This document shows, piece after piece, positions 43,337-52,900 of a stretch of DNA of 64,000 bases (positions are counted from its first letter, which is position 1; the number at the start of each line of letters is the position of its first letter). Made by a program: the position numbers and the translations under genes. The DNA is from Hahella sp. GTDB taxonomy: Bacteria > Pseudomonadota > Gammaproteobacteria > Pseudomonadales > Oleiphilaceae. Location: contig JANQMN010000105.1 in assembly GCA_028280065.1 (NCBI GenBank), positions 140,796-204,795 of the forward strand, written 5' to 3'. A model generated the notes under the pieces. It was not told the origin of the DNA, did no database searches, and saw only the letters and a list, made by a program, of their open reading frames with translations.

Positions 43337-43738
43337 CTACTTCTCCGCTGCGATGGATATCTTCTCGATACCGGCTGCTTTGATTTGGTCCATGACTTTC
43401 ACGACCAAACCATGACGGGCTGCTTTGTCTGCCTGTACGACCACCATGTCAGTCGGCTGTTCAGCGAGCATTTTTTCGATGTTTGCCGCGACGCGTTCGA
43501 CATCGACCATGCGCTTATCCATCCAGATCTCACCGTTTTCCCGCACTGCGACAAAGATATTGGCGGATTTTTTCTGGGTGGCTTGGGTTGCCTGAGGACG
43601 GTTTACGTCGATCCCCGCTTCCTTGACGAAGGAAGTGGTGACAATGAAGAAGATCAGCATGATAAACACGATGTCCAACATCGGTGTCATATCAATGGTG
43701 GCTTCTTCCTGGTCCGAATTTCGATTTTTACGTGCCAT
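43337..43738 (-). CDS. ExbD-family biopolymer transport protein
   Basis: A 133-residue protein with one membrane helix (MLDIVFIMLIFFIVTTSFVK), containing the conserved Asp of the proton channel in DMTPMLDIVF, and a periplasmic ExbD/TolR domain (IFVAVRENGEIWMDKRMVD and VVQADKAARHGLVVKVMDQI). It partners the two ExbB-like proteins encoded upstream and TonB encoded four bases downstream. Confidence 0.93.
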   Translation of the reverse strand: MARKNRNSDQEEATIDMTPMLDIVFIMLIFFIVTTSFVKEAGIDVNRPQATQATQKKSANIFVAVRENGEIWMDKRMVDVERVAANIEKMLAEQPTDMVVVQADKAARHGLVVKVMDQIKAAGIEKISIAAEK

Positions 43739-43754
43739 AATTAATCACTACTCT

Positions 43755-43802
43755 CTATTGGTGCTGCATCCTATTGGTGCTGCATCCTATTGGTGCGGCA
43801 TG
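43755..43802. repeat. Three tandem 16-bp repeats at the 3' end of the exbB gene
   Basis: Two identical copies of CTATTGGTGCTGCATC (43755-43770, 43771-43786) follow, in plus-strand coordinates, a third diverged copy CTATTGGTGCGGCATG (43787-43802). The third copy encodes the last codons and the stop of the minus-strand exbB gene (MPHQ-stop). The extra copies fill the gap before exbD. Replication slippage is the simplest cause. Confidence 0.85.
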
Positions 43803-44317
43803 CTGTCAATCAGCTTTTGTTTGGCCACTTTGATTTTCATTTCCAGGCGTGAACTGAAGAACACGCCGGAGAGTGCGGCAACCATGCCCGCCATGGTCGG
43901 AATCGTCGCCATGGAGATGCCGGATGCCATCAGGCGGGGGTTGCCGGTACCGGAAACCGCCATGATTTCAAATACCGCGATCATTCCGGTGACGGTGCCG
44001 AGCAACCCGACCAGAGGACAAATTGCCACCAATGTTTTGATCATTGTCATTCGAGCGTTCAGCTCTGCGCCTGCCTGGGCTATCCAGCCGGCGCGGATTC
44101 TTCTGGCATGCCAGGAGTTGGTATCTGAACGTTCGTGCCAACGGTTGATGATGGTTTTGCGGCTACGGGGGTAAAACCACCACAGAAAGACATATCGCTC
44201 CGCCATCATGAACCACATGAGAAACAGTGTTGCGGCAACTATGTAGAGAACATCACCGCCGATCGCAATGAAGTCCCTGACAGATTCCCACAACTCCATC
44301 AGGTATAACATCATCAC
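43787..44317 (-). CDS. ExbB/TolQ/MotA-family proton channel protein (short)
   Basis: A 176-residue ExbB with three membrane segments: DVLYIVAATLFLMWFMM near residues 20-38, and the paired helices TLVAICPLVGLLGTVTGMIA and GISMATIPTMAGMVAALSGV. The conserved LLGTVTGM motif marks the TolQ/ExbB channel. It starts four bases inside the end of the longer ExbB gene (ATGA overlap). Its last codons lie in a tandem repeat. Confidence 0.92.
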   Translation of the reverse strand: MMMLYLMELWESVRDFIAIGGDVLYIVAATLFLMWFMMAERYVFLWWFYPRSRKTIINRWHERSDTNSWHARRIRAGWIAQAGAELNARMTMIKTLVAICPLVGLLGTVTGMIAVFEIMAVSGTGNPRLMASGISMATIPTMAGMVAALSGVFFSSRLEMKIKVAKQKLIDSMPHQ

Positions 44318-45735
44318 TCAGTCTCCTTCACCGCAGGTGATACCGATGCGGTTGCCACAGCGGCTTCGGACTCCGCATGCTCGGCAATAAAACCGGCACT
44401 TTGCTGATCCAGGATGTTGATAATCGACTTACTGCGTGCCGATACCACGCTGAAGAAGAACAACAGTGGAAGCGCGGCTATCAGACCCATCGCGGTGGTG
44501 ACCAGGGCCATGGAGATATCCCCCGCCATGATTTTCGGATCGCCGGTACCAAACAGGGTGATCGATTGGAAGGTGCCGATCATGCCGGTGACCGTACCCA
44601 ACAGACCGAGCAGAGGGGCAATGGCGGCGAGGATTTTGATTATGGCAACGCCACGCTCGATTTTTGGCGTTTCCCGAAGGATTGCTTCGTCCAGCTTGAG
44701 TTCCAGATTCTCGACGTCGGCCTCTTTGTTTTCCCTGTAGACCATTAAGATACGGCCCAGTGGATTGGACTTACGCGGCGCAGTCAGATTCTTCAACTGG
44801 CTGCGGATCTTCATGCCGACAAAACCGAGTGTCAGCAACCTTTCCAGGGCGATCAATAAACCGAGGCATAACACACCGGTAATGATATAGCCGACCGTTC
44901 CACCTTGATGATAACGCTCTTCAAGCGTGGCCTTTTGCGTCAGCAGGCCGAGAATCTGGCCCTTTGACGGGTCCATATACAGTGGCGCGAACGCGGCGGC
45001 AGACTTGGCAAAGTCAGATACCGTGCCGACCACGTGACCTTCCGGTTGACGGCCCAACGGTTGGATAGTGCTGGTTTGGTCGTTGTAGCGAAGGTACAGG
45101 TCTTCACCTAACAGATTGAAAGTACCGACTCGGGTAATGGTTTGTTCTGAAGTGGTACCGTCCAGCTTGGTCACCTTAGCGGGAAACTTGACGATTTTGC
45201 CGGATTCCGTCATCTCGGTTTGCAGGGCAATCCAGAGTTCTTCCAACTCATGCAGCGTTGGTAACTCCTTCGCTTCGGATAATTTGTTCAATACCACATC
45301 GCGCCCGGGATACTGAGCACTTACCAGCGAAGTGGATATTCTGCCCGTGGTTTCATTTGCTGCACGGCGCACCACACCAAACATTTCGCCCAACGTTCCT
45401 TTGGCATTTTCCAATTCCGTTTCTTTATTGGCGAGGGTGATTTCATTTTCAGCAAAATTATCATTCAAACTTTTGCTGCGAGCCTTTTCATTGGCGAGTG
45501 CTTGTTTCGCTTTTTTCAGCAGGTCTTTTTTGTCCGCTCTTTCGGACAAAAATTCCGCTTCGCGCTGTTTGTTGATCTTGCCTTCCGAGATTCGATCTTG
45601 TTTAACCTGCTCCAGCAAGTCACCCAAGTTATTGGCATCGGCATGCGCCAGTGATGCGGAAAAGCTGAAAGTCACCATGACTGACATAGCGATGGCACTG
45701 AGGGTTTTCTTCATCTTGGAGTTTGGAAAATTCAT
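44314..45735 (-). CDS. ExbB/TolQ/MotA-family protein with long periplasmic coiled-coil domain
   Basis: A 473-residue protein. The signal peptide (MSVMVTFSFSASLAHA) is followed by a ~220-residue N-terminal region with a coiled coil rich in Lys/Glu (INKQREAEFLSERADKKDLL to ENEITLANKETELENAKG). The C-terminal half has the ExbB channel: GGTVGYIITGVLCLGLLIAL, then LAAIAPLLGLLGTVTGMIGT and ISMALVTTAMGLIAALPLLF. This long form is the second ExbB of the DUF3450 cassette. It overlaps both neighbours by four bases. Confidence 0.9.
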   Translation of the reverse strand: MNFPNSKMKKTLSAIAMSVMVTFSFSASLAHADANNLGDLLEQVKQDRISEGKINKQREAEFLSERADKKDLLKKAKQALANEKARSKSLNDNFAENEITLANKETELENAKGTLGEMFGVVRRAANETTGRISTSLVSAQYPGRDVVLNKLSEAKELPTLHELEELWIALQTEMTESGKIVKFPAKVTKLDGTTSEQTITRVGTFNLLGEDLYLRYNDQTSTIQPLGRQPEGHVVGTVSDFAKSAAAFAPLYMDPSKGQILGLLTQKATLEERYHQGGTVGYIITGVLCLGLLIALERLLTLGFVGMKIRSQLKNLTAPRKSNPLGRILMVYRENKEADVENLELKLDEAILRETPKIERGVAIIKILAAIAPLLGLLGTVTGMIGTFQSITLFGTGDPKIMAGDISMALVTTAMGLIAALPLLFFFSVVSARSKSIINILDQQSAGFIAEHAESEAAVATASVSPAVKETE

Positions 45736-46514
45736 AATGCGGCCTCCGCAGTGAAGACAGGTAACTTGACCAGGTCAGGGGCGGTTTGCTTCCGGGCCAT
45801 GCGAATGGCCATGGTGGTCGGACGCAGGAACTCGTCACCGAGTTTTTCCCAACCGCGCCGGTCGTTGTCCCAGACCCAGACATTGGCCAGATCCAGGGAT
45901 TGCGCAAGGAACACCACACGGCCTAGGTGAAAGAAGTCCACGCTGATTTCCGTCCCGTTGATATCCAGTTTGCCTTCGTAGGCGCGGAGCATTGACCCAT
46001 AGTCGTTTTCGACCTGATAGGCTTCCAATACCTGGCGGTATTTTTCCGAGGTGGTCACATCTGAGCGGGTCATGGTATTACGCAGTCGAGCCACCCTTTC
46101 CTGGCGTTCAATCAGGTTGATGGGCACATCCAATTCGATAAACCGTTCCAAGGTATCGATCATCTTGTACATCAACGGCACCACGCCTTTTTTGGTGCCT
46201 TCGATTTGGGAAATCTGCCGGTCAAAGGAGTCGATACCTTCCTGCTGGTCCGCTACCAATCTGGCAACGTGATCGTTGTAGACTTTCAGGTTCTCGGTTT
46301 CGTCGAGAATCGTGCGATATTCGGCCAGCAGTTCCTGAGATTGCTCGTATACGCCGTCGATTTTTTTCTGGGACTTTGCTGCGTCGACAAGAATCTTATC
46401 TTCTGCCTGCTGCACATCCTTCAAAGGATCGGCCAACGTGTGGCCACTATTCATTAGCGCGCAGGCACTGATGACCGCACACGCTGATATTGTTTTTCGT
46501 AAGTTTATTGGCAT
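45732..46514 (-). CDS. DUF3450 family periplasmic protein
   Basis: A ~260-residue exported coiled-coil protein, first gene of the TonB cassette. ATG 46514 gives the signal peptide MPINLRKTISACAVISACAL; the more upstream ATG at 46547 lacks a matching N terminus. A coiled coil covers QQAEDKILVDAAKSQKKIDG to IEGTKKGVVPLMYKMIDTLE. The C-terminal domain has VDFFHLGRVVFLAQSLDLAN. DUF3450 proteins always travel with ExbB-ExbD-TonB; the mechanism is unknown. Confidence 0.9.
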   Translation of the reverse strand: MPINLRKTISACAVISACALMNSGHTLADPLKDVQQAEDKILVDAAKSQKKIDGVYEQSQELLAEYRTILDETENLKVYNDHVARLVADQQEGIDSFDRQISQIEGTKKGVVPLMYKMIDTLERFIELDVPINLIERQERVARLRNTMTRSDVTTSEKYRQVLEAYQVENDYGSMLRAYEGKLDINGTEISVDFFHLGRVVFLAQSLDLANVWVWDNDRRGWEKLGDEFLRPTTMAIRMARKQTAPDLVKLPVFTAEAAL

Positions 46515-46906
46515 AGTTCTCAACCCGCCCATGCTTTTGCAAACCAAAAGCGTTAATGGTTACTCCGATTAAATCTGTATTTTTCGTAGGGTAAAGGCGC
46601 AAACAAATCGCTGTCTCTCTTGAACGAGAAAAAACTGCGAAAATTAACAACTAAAATAAGCGGCTAAAGAATTTTGAAGCGGCTTATATAGGCTGTTTGC
46701 TGCTTTGTGGTTTCAGACTACCCGTTTAAATTTGGGGAACAATGCAGAATCGACCGATGGGTTCGCTGGATGCGATAAGCCGGACTGGAGCTTGGTAAAA
46801 ATGAAGATTCAGGCAGTTGGCAAGCGGTTGCATGCGCATTATAAACAAAAAAGCCCCAGCTGATTGCTGGGGCGTTTATCGGGTGTTGACGATTATGCAG
46901 GAGTAT
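46515..46906. other. Intergenic region with operon promoter and upstream terminator
   Basis: About 390 bases between the giant glucanase gene and the TonB operon. It holds the terminator at 46847-46873. The remainder should carry the operon promoter, but I see no clear consensus boxes or repeats. Confidence 0.4.
46847..46873 (-). terminator. Rho-independent terminator of the GH81-GH16 gene
   Basis: On the minus strand GCCCCAGC pairs perfectly with GCTGGGGC around a five-base loop and is followed by six T residues (46852 down to 46847). It lies 34 bases beyond the stop codon of the giant glucanase gene. Confidence 0.88.
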
Positions 46907-49900
46907 TCACTGCACCAGTTTTAAGTCGCTGATAAAGATCATGTCTCCCGCATTGCCGCCAATGCCAAAAATGGCAATTTGCGTTACTTTGGATAAATCG
47001 AGTGGAATCGCCGCCAGATCGATGCTGATGTCGCTCCAGTTAGGACTCACAGTTAGCGGGAGTTTGAACTCGGCCCCGTCCACCAGGAAATCCAGGGTAT
47101 ACTCGGAAGAACCACCAGTCGCTGCGATACCGATATTGAGTGTGGAATAGGCAGACACGTCGATTTTATACTGCTGAACGTCACCATAGATATCGCCCAT
47201 CAGCGCCAATACAGCACCCCAGCCGCCTCCCTTGGTAATTTCAAACGCCGTTCTGCCGTCATGGGTAACGCCTGATGCAAAGGTGCTGCCGGTAGACCAA
47301 TCGCTGAATTCGATATTGCCGTCGTTGGCAAAGTTATCGCCGTCAAAAATCAGATCGGAGGTTTCCCCGGTCGAGGAGAAGAACACGAACGTATCGTCCG
47401 CGCTGTCTTTTTCCGGCGGCAATCTGCCCGTGTCGTACATCACCATATCCGTGATGTATAGTCTTTGCCCCGCCGGACCGCCGGCATAGACACCGAACAC
47501 CGCGATCTGACTGACATTGGCCAAATCGACGCCATACTTGGCAAGGTTGATGTCGATCTGGTTCCATTCGCCTGGACTGGCTAGGCTGAATCCGACTTCC
47601 TGGACAACCTCATTGCCCGCCACTTGGCTAACGATAGAGACCGCATAGCGTTCAAAGGCACCTTGAGAGGCGACTTTCAGTTTCAAGTTAGTGTATTGCG
47701 AGAAATCGGTATCGTAGTTATCGATATTGCTCCCGTCGGAGATATCGCCTTGCAGCGCTAACACCGCACCCCAGCCGCCGGCTGCGGTGAGTTCGACAGC
47801 GTCTAAACCTACATAATTGGTAGAATTAATTAACGTACCGGTACTCCATTCCCCGAAGATCACGTTCCCTGCGTCGCTATAGTTGTCGTTATCAACGATC
47901 AAGTCTGACGGTACCGCCGGGTCGGACGTGATAAAGACAAAATCCTCAGAGATCACAGGATCTATTGCGACAGCGGCATCCTTCACCAGTTTCAGGTCGG
48001 TAATGTAGATTGCCGATACGCCGGGTGTACCACCGATACCAAATACCGCCAGAGAATCAATTGCCGAAAGATTCAACGGGATACCGGCAGTATCCAATGC
48101 CACGCTCTGCCACGAAGTCACCGACTCATCGATCGGCAAGGTTATTTCATGGGATACACCGTTGGCAGCGATGTACAGTACATAGCTGCTATAACCGCCG
48201 GTAGTGGCCAGTTTAATTTCAAGCTTATTAAAGAGGCTGAAATCGCCGTCGATACCGTTCTGCAAGGCCAGTACGGTACCCCAGCTACCGTTTGAGGTGA
48301 TTTGCCATCCTAACAAGCCCTCGTAAAGCACATCGCTTTGGATCAGACTACCGGTACTCCACTCACCAACGGTATCCGCAGTGAAATTAATGTCACTTTC
48401 TCCTGTGGAAGACAACAATAGAAACTCGGCTTCTGTGACTGAACCGTCATCGCCGCCGGTACCTGTGTCGCCCATAACAACCAGGCTAACATCGTCAATA
48501 AAGACCGATCCGATTTCCGCACCGAGATCGAATAGAACCCGGCTGGTGCTGTCACCGAAGCCGGCAGCCGTCAATTCGTAGCTGTAGGTGACCCATTCCG
48601 TCGTCAATGCCACTGTTTCGTTGACGTTCGTCCAAGGTGCGGCATTGAGGCCAATACCTGCGATGATGGAGCGTTCAGCCGAAGCTTTCGCGCGGAAGGT
48701 TAACTGATAAGTCGTCTCTGGCGTGATGGTCATAACCTGACTGAGATTAACGTCCCAAGGATTGCCTGCTACCGCGACATCCGCCTGGAAGAAACTGTTC
48801 CCGTCCTCGGTGTTGACGGTCACAGCGCCGATCCAACCTTCCGTGCCGTTTTCAAAGGCGCCGTTATTGACCAGCTCTTCGCCCGGGACCGGGTCGTCGT
48901 CTCCATCTGATCCGCCAGTGGTATCGCCTTGGACAATGCGCAGATTGTCCACCCGGAATACAGCGCCTTCACCCATTCCCCAATCCGGGAATATCATGAT
49001 TACGTCGATACCATTGAGATTTAATCCGCGGTTCTGCAGTGTCTTCAGCGGTACTGAGTAATGTGTCCAGGCACTTGTCGGCGTATCTATTTTCACCGAA
49101 GCCTCAGATGTCTGGCCGGCCTGTTCGACTTTTAAGTTCCAGGTTGCCGCGGAATTTAGAGACGGAGCGACAAGTTTTAAATCAAACTCCAGGACGCCGA
49201 TATCCTCCATTGGCGAGCCGTCATAGAGTGCCGGCGTAGCCGCGACATTGGTGTTGAAACCAACCACTGTCGGCGTGGCGCCGATTGCAAACTCCACAAC
49301 TTGACCATGCTCTGCATCATCGGTAACGACCTGTGGCTCGATGGCATCGCAGCAATTCCACGCCGGCCAGCTGTCATTCATAACATCCTCAAACAGGATC
49401 AGATCTTCGGCGACGCCAGTGGAAGGTTTAATCGGTGTCGGCGCCAGGCCTTCAACTAAGGTTCCGCTCTCGGCCTTCGGCGCATCATAGCCATCTTGGA
49501 CACCGGCACAGCCTTTGCCGGTCAGCGGATCGACTGAACACTCGTAAACCCGGACATAATCGAACTCAAAGGCATTGCTATCGTTAAAGGCAGAGTAATC
49601 GATGCCACCGTTATTGACGTTTTCCGCCCAGTTACCGCCCACGGCAAAGTTCAGTAGCAAGTGGAAACGCTGATCGTAGGGGGCGTCATTCCACATGAAA
49701 TCACCGATTGCAGTAACATCTTCGGCAAACCAGCCTTTGTGGGAAAGGCCCACCGCGTCGCCATCAGTATCGTAGATCAGCTCTGATTTGCGCTGGGTCT
49801 GGTACAGAATTCCGTCTACATACCAGCGGATCTCACCGGCTTCCCACTCAAGTGCATAAGTGTGGAATCCATCGGCCGGATTCTGCGCGTCAGGCAATTC

Positions 49901-52900
49901 GTAGTCAGAACCGCTGTTGGATTGATTCGGCCAGCTGCGGCCATACCAGAGGTTGCCGTGAACTTTGTTTTCCTCGTGTCCTTGCGCATCCGGAGTTTTC
50001 AGGTTCACCGATTCGAAAATATCGATTTCACCCGAATGTGGCCAGCCGCCATATACATTGTCGGTCGGTAACATCCAAATTGCCGGGAAGGAACCCTGGC
50101 CCTGAGGAGGTTTGGCGCGCACTTCAATTCGGCCGTAAGTCCAGTCGCCCTGGTATTTGGTGCGCAGCCGCGCAGAAGTGAAGGGTTGGGACAGACCGGT
50201 AGCCTGCCTGGCGACGATTTTCAGGATGCCGTTGTCAAGGAAACTATTTTCCGGTGATGCAGTGTAGCACTGTCTTTCGTTATTGCCGCCGCCGTTACAG
50301 TTGACTTCGTGCTCCCATTTATTCAAATCAATGTCAGCACCGTCAAATTCGTCGTTCCAGACCATCGACCAATTGGAATCGGGATCGTTTGCTACTGTGC
50401 CAACATCTTCGCCACTACTGCCGTTGCCGCCACCTGTGTCTCCACCGCTGTCGCCGCCACTGGTATCGCCATCGAATACCAAGGTTTGCCAAGCTGAATC
50501 AACTGCGCCGCCCGTCTCTAACTCGTAGGTAAAGAAGTATTCGACGGTATCTCCATCGTCAAGGCCGCTAACCAGTAGCTCGTTGCGAGTGCCGGTTTGT
50601 TGCATTGACACGTTTTGTTGACCGCCGCCATTAACAATATAGTGGGCGACGGCCCATCCTGGAGTATTCACGTAGAAGGTCAGGCTGCTCTCGCTGGACA
50701 TTTCGACACCGAACAACTGATCGCCGCTATCTCCTCCAGTCTCTCCATCTCCTGAGCCACCACCAGTATCTTCTCCAGCGCCTTCTACCGTTTTTAATGC
50801 AAAACTACCTGGTTCGGCAACCAAGGTTTGCCCATCACTGAAGTTCACTGTGATTGGCGCACCACTATAGTTATAGGCGATGTAGGTACGGGAGCCGTTC
50901 TTATCAAAGGCAACGGCCGCGGGGTGATCTGCTGTCAGTTCACCGGAGCCGGTTTTGAGATGCCCCAGTTGTTGCCAAGCCTTAATCCATTGATAAGTAT
51001 GGGCCTCAGTTTCGCCGTTTTCCGGATTATAGTTAAGCGCCATGGTTTGGTAGTCGGCAAATGCTGCTTCCGCATCGGTTATGGCCCACAGGTTCCACCA
51101 GATATCGCGCCATTCATTATTGGCCAGACCGGAAGGTTTTCCGTTGCTGGATTGTTCCAGGCCCAAGCTCACGTAGTCTTTCATATAGTCCGGATATTGA
51201 CCGACGTGGAACACGAGTGGATTAAGCGGTAATCCTTGAATCCCTAAAATATGCGCATAAGCACCGCTAAACCAGGTAGAGAAAGAGCTACCGGTGCCCC
51301 AAATGATGGAGGTGGTCAGGCGGTTATAGTCCGCAGGGAAGTTGTCATAGTCATTGCCGCGATCCGGATAGTCCGCAGAGGCATTCCGATAGCGGTCAAT
51401 GTTATTCCAGTATTCCCAGTATGCCGACGTCGAAGAGGCGTGCAGGTACATGCCTTTTTCCACTAACGCGTCATTGCCGGTAATCAGGCCGTACAGTACG
51501 ATCGCACCGTAAGCATTGGCGGCTTCTGATGTCGATTCGTTGTTATTGCCCAAGGCAAAGTTGGCATTGCCTGATGCCCAGGAAAAACCGTTGGCAGGAT
51601 CGAAGTTACGCAAATAGGGGAACATCGCGTCGTTTTTGCTGGCTGCGTAATCCCGGATCAACAATTCGATCATTGGCCCATATTGATCTGTACCGCACCA
51701 TGCGGGATCTACCCGGCAAACTTCGGCTGCCGCACGAACAAAGTAACCGTAGTGGAAGTGGTGGTCATTGAGTTGCTGATGGGAAGCAAAGGACTCCCGC
51801 ATACCCAATAATGTTGTCCACTCTTCGTCATAAACGAAGTACTTTTCGGTATCCAGGTTGCCGTTGGTATCGGCGGTGAACCAGTCTTCCAGCTCGGTTT
51901 TCAGCCAATCAATAAAGGTGTTAGCTTCCGTTTCCAGACCAATCGAGCGGGCGATGGCGGCTATTTCGGCGATTCTGCCGTAGCTCTTGCCCGACCAATA
52001 AGTATCGAAGTTGAGATGACCTTCGTGGTTTCGATTCCACTGGTCAGGACCTTTTGCCAGGTATTGCTGGACCAGGCCTGCCAGGTAATTCTGATCAAGA
52101 TTCTCCGTCATCGAAGGCATGTGGGGTAGCACGCCGACAAATGGCAACTGATAGGAAAACGTTGACGTTTGACTGAATTTCACCACACCCCGTGCACTGC
52201 GGACTTTATAATCGCTCACGGCTTGGCCGCTGTTTTTCCAGGCCATTGGCAATAAGCCTGCAAGTGTTTCTGTTTCGTTGCCATTTGTTCCAAGGTAACG
52301 GTGCGTGACGGTGACGCTATTGTCGGAACGGTTGACGTTGTAGCCAATATCCACTTTTCTAACCACATTTCTGGCAAGTGTAGCGAAGAACGCCGATGTC
52401 GCGTCGCTTATCGCTCCAGTGCCATCTTGCGGTAACAATGCAACGGTTATTTCGTTTGCTGCATTGGATACGGTGATCGCATTTGAAGCGGCGTCACTAA
52501 AGGTGGTCGTTCCTTCACCGGTAATAAGGTAATCATTGCGGTTGCCGGCAACGCTGGTCCAAACGCCTAGACTGTTACCCTGCTGGTAGAAAGTACCTTT
52601 TTCGGGACCGTCCAAGGCCTTCGTCTTGACGACAATCTGACCACGGTAGGCTTTGAAATAAGCGTAAGGTGAGCCATGGACAAAGGTGGCTTCCATTACT
52701 GGCTTGTTGCCGGATTGCCATTGCACCGTTACCGAACCATCGCTGTAATCCTTAAGATAGGCGTCTAACTGGTCAAAATCAGAGTTAGCAATTGCTATTC
52801 CGTCAAATACCTCACTGAAAGGATCAGGGATGGCATACAGGAACTTATTGTCGTCACCTTGCATGCCACTGGGAATACCTAATAGGCGAACACCCACATT

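Noticed and set aside
43755..43802. CRISPR-like direct repeats
   Set aside because: The repeats are contiguous with no spacers, 16 bp long, and overlap a coding end; no cas genes occur in the window.
50828..51232. 134-residue plus-strand ORF inside the laminarinase gene
   Set aside because: It is a shadow frame of the GH81-coding strand; no family resemblance and no independent start signals.
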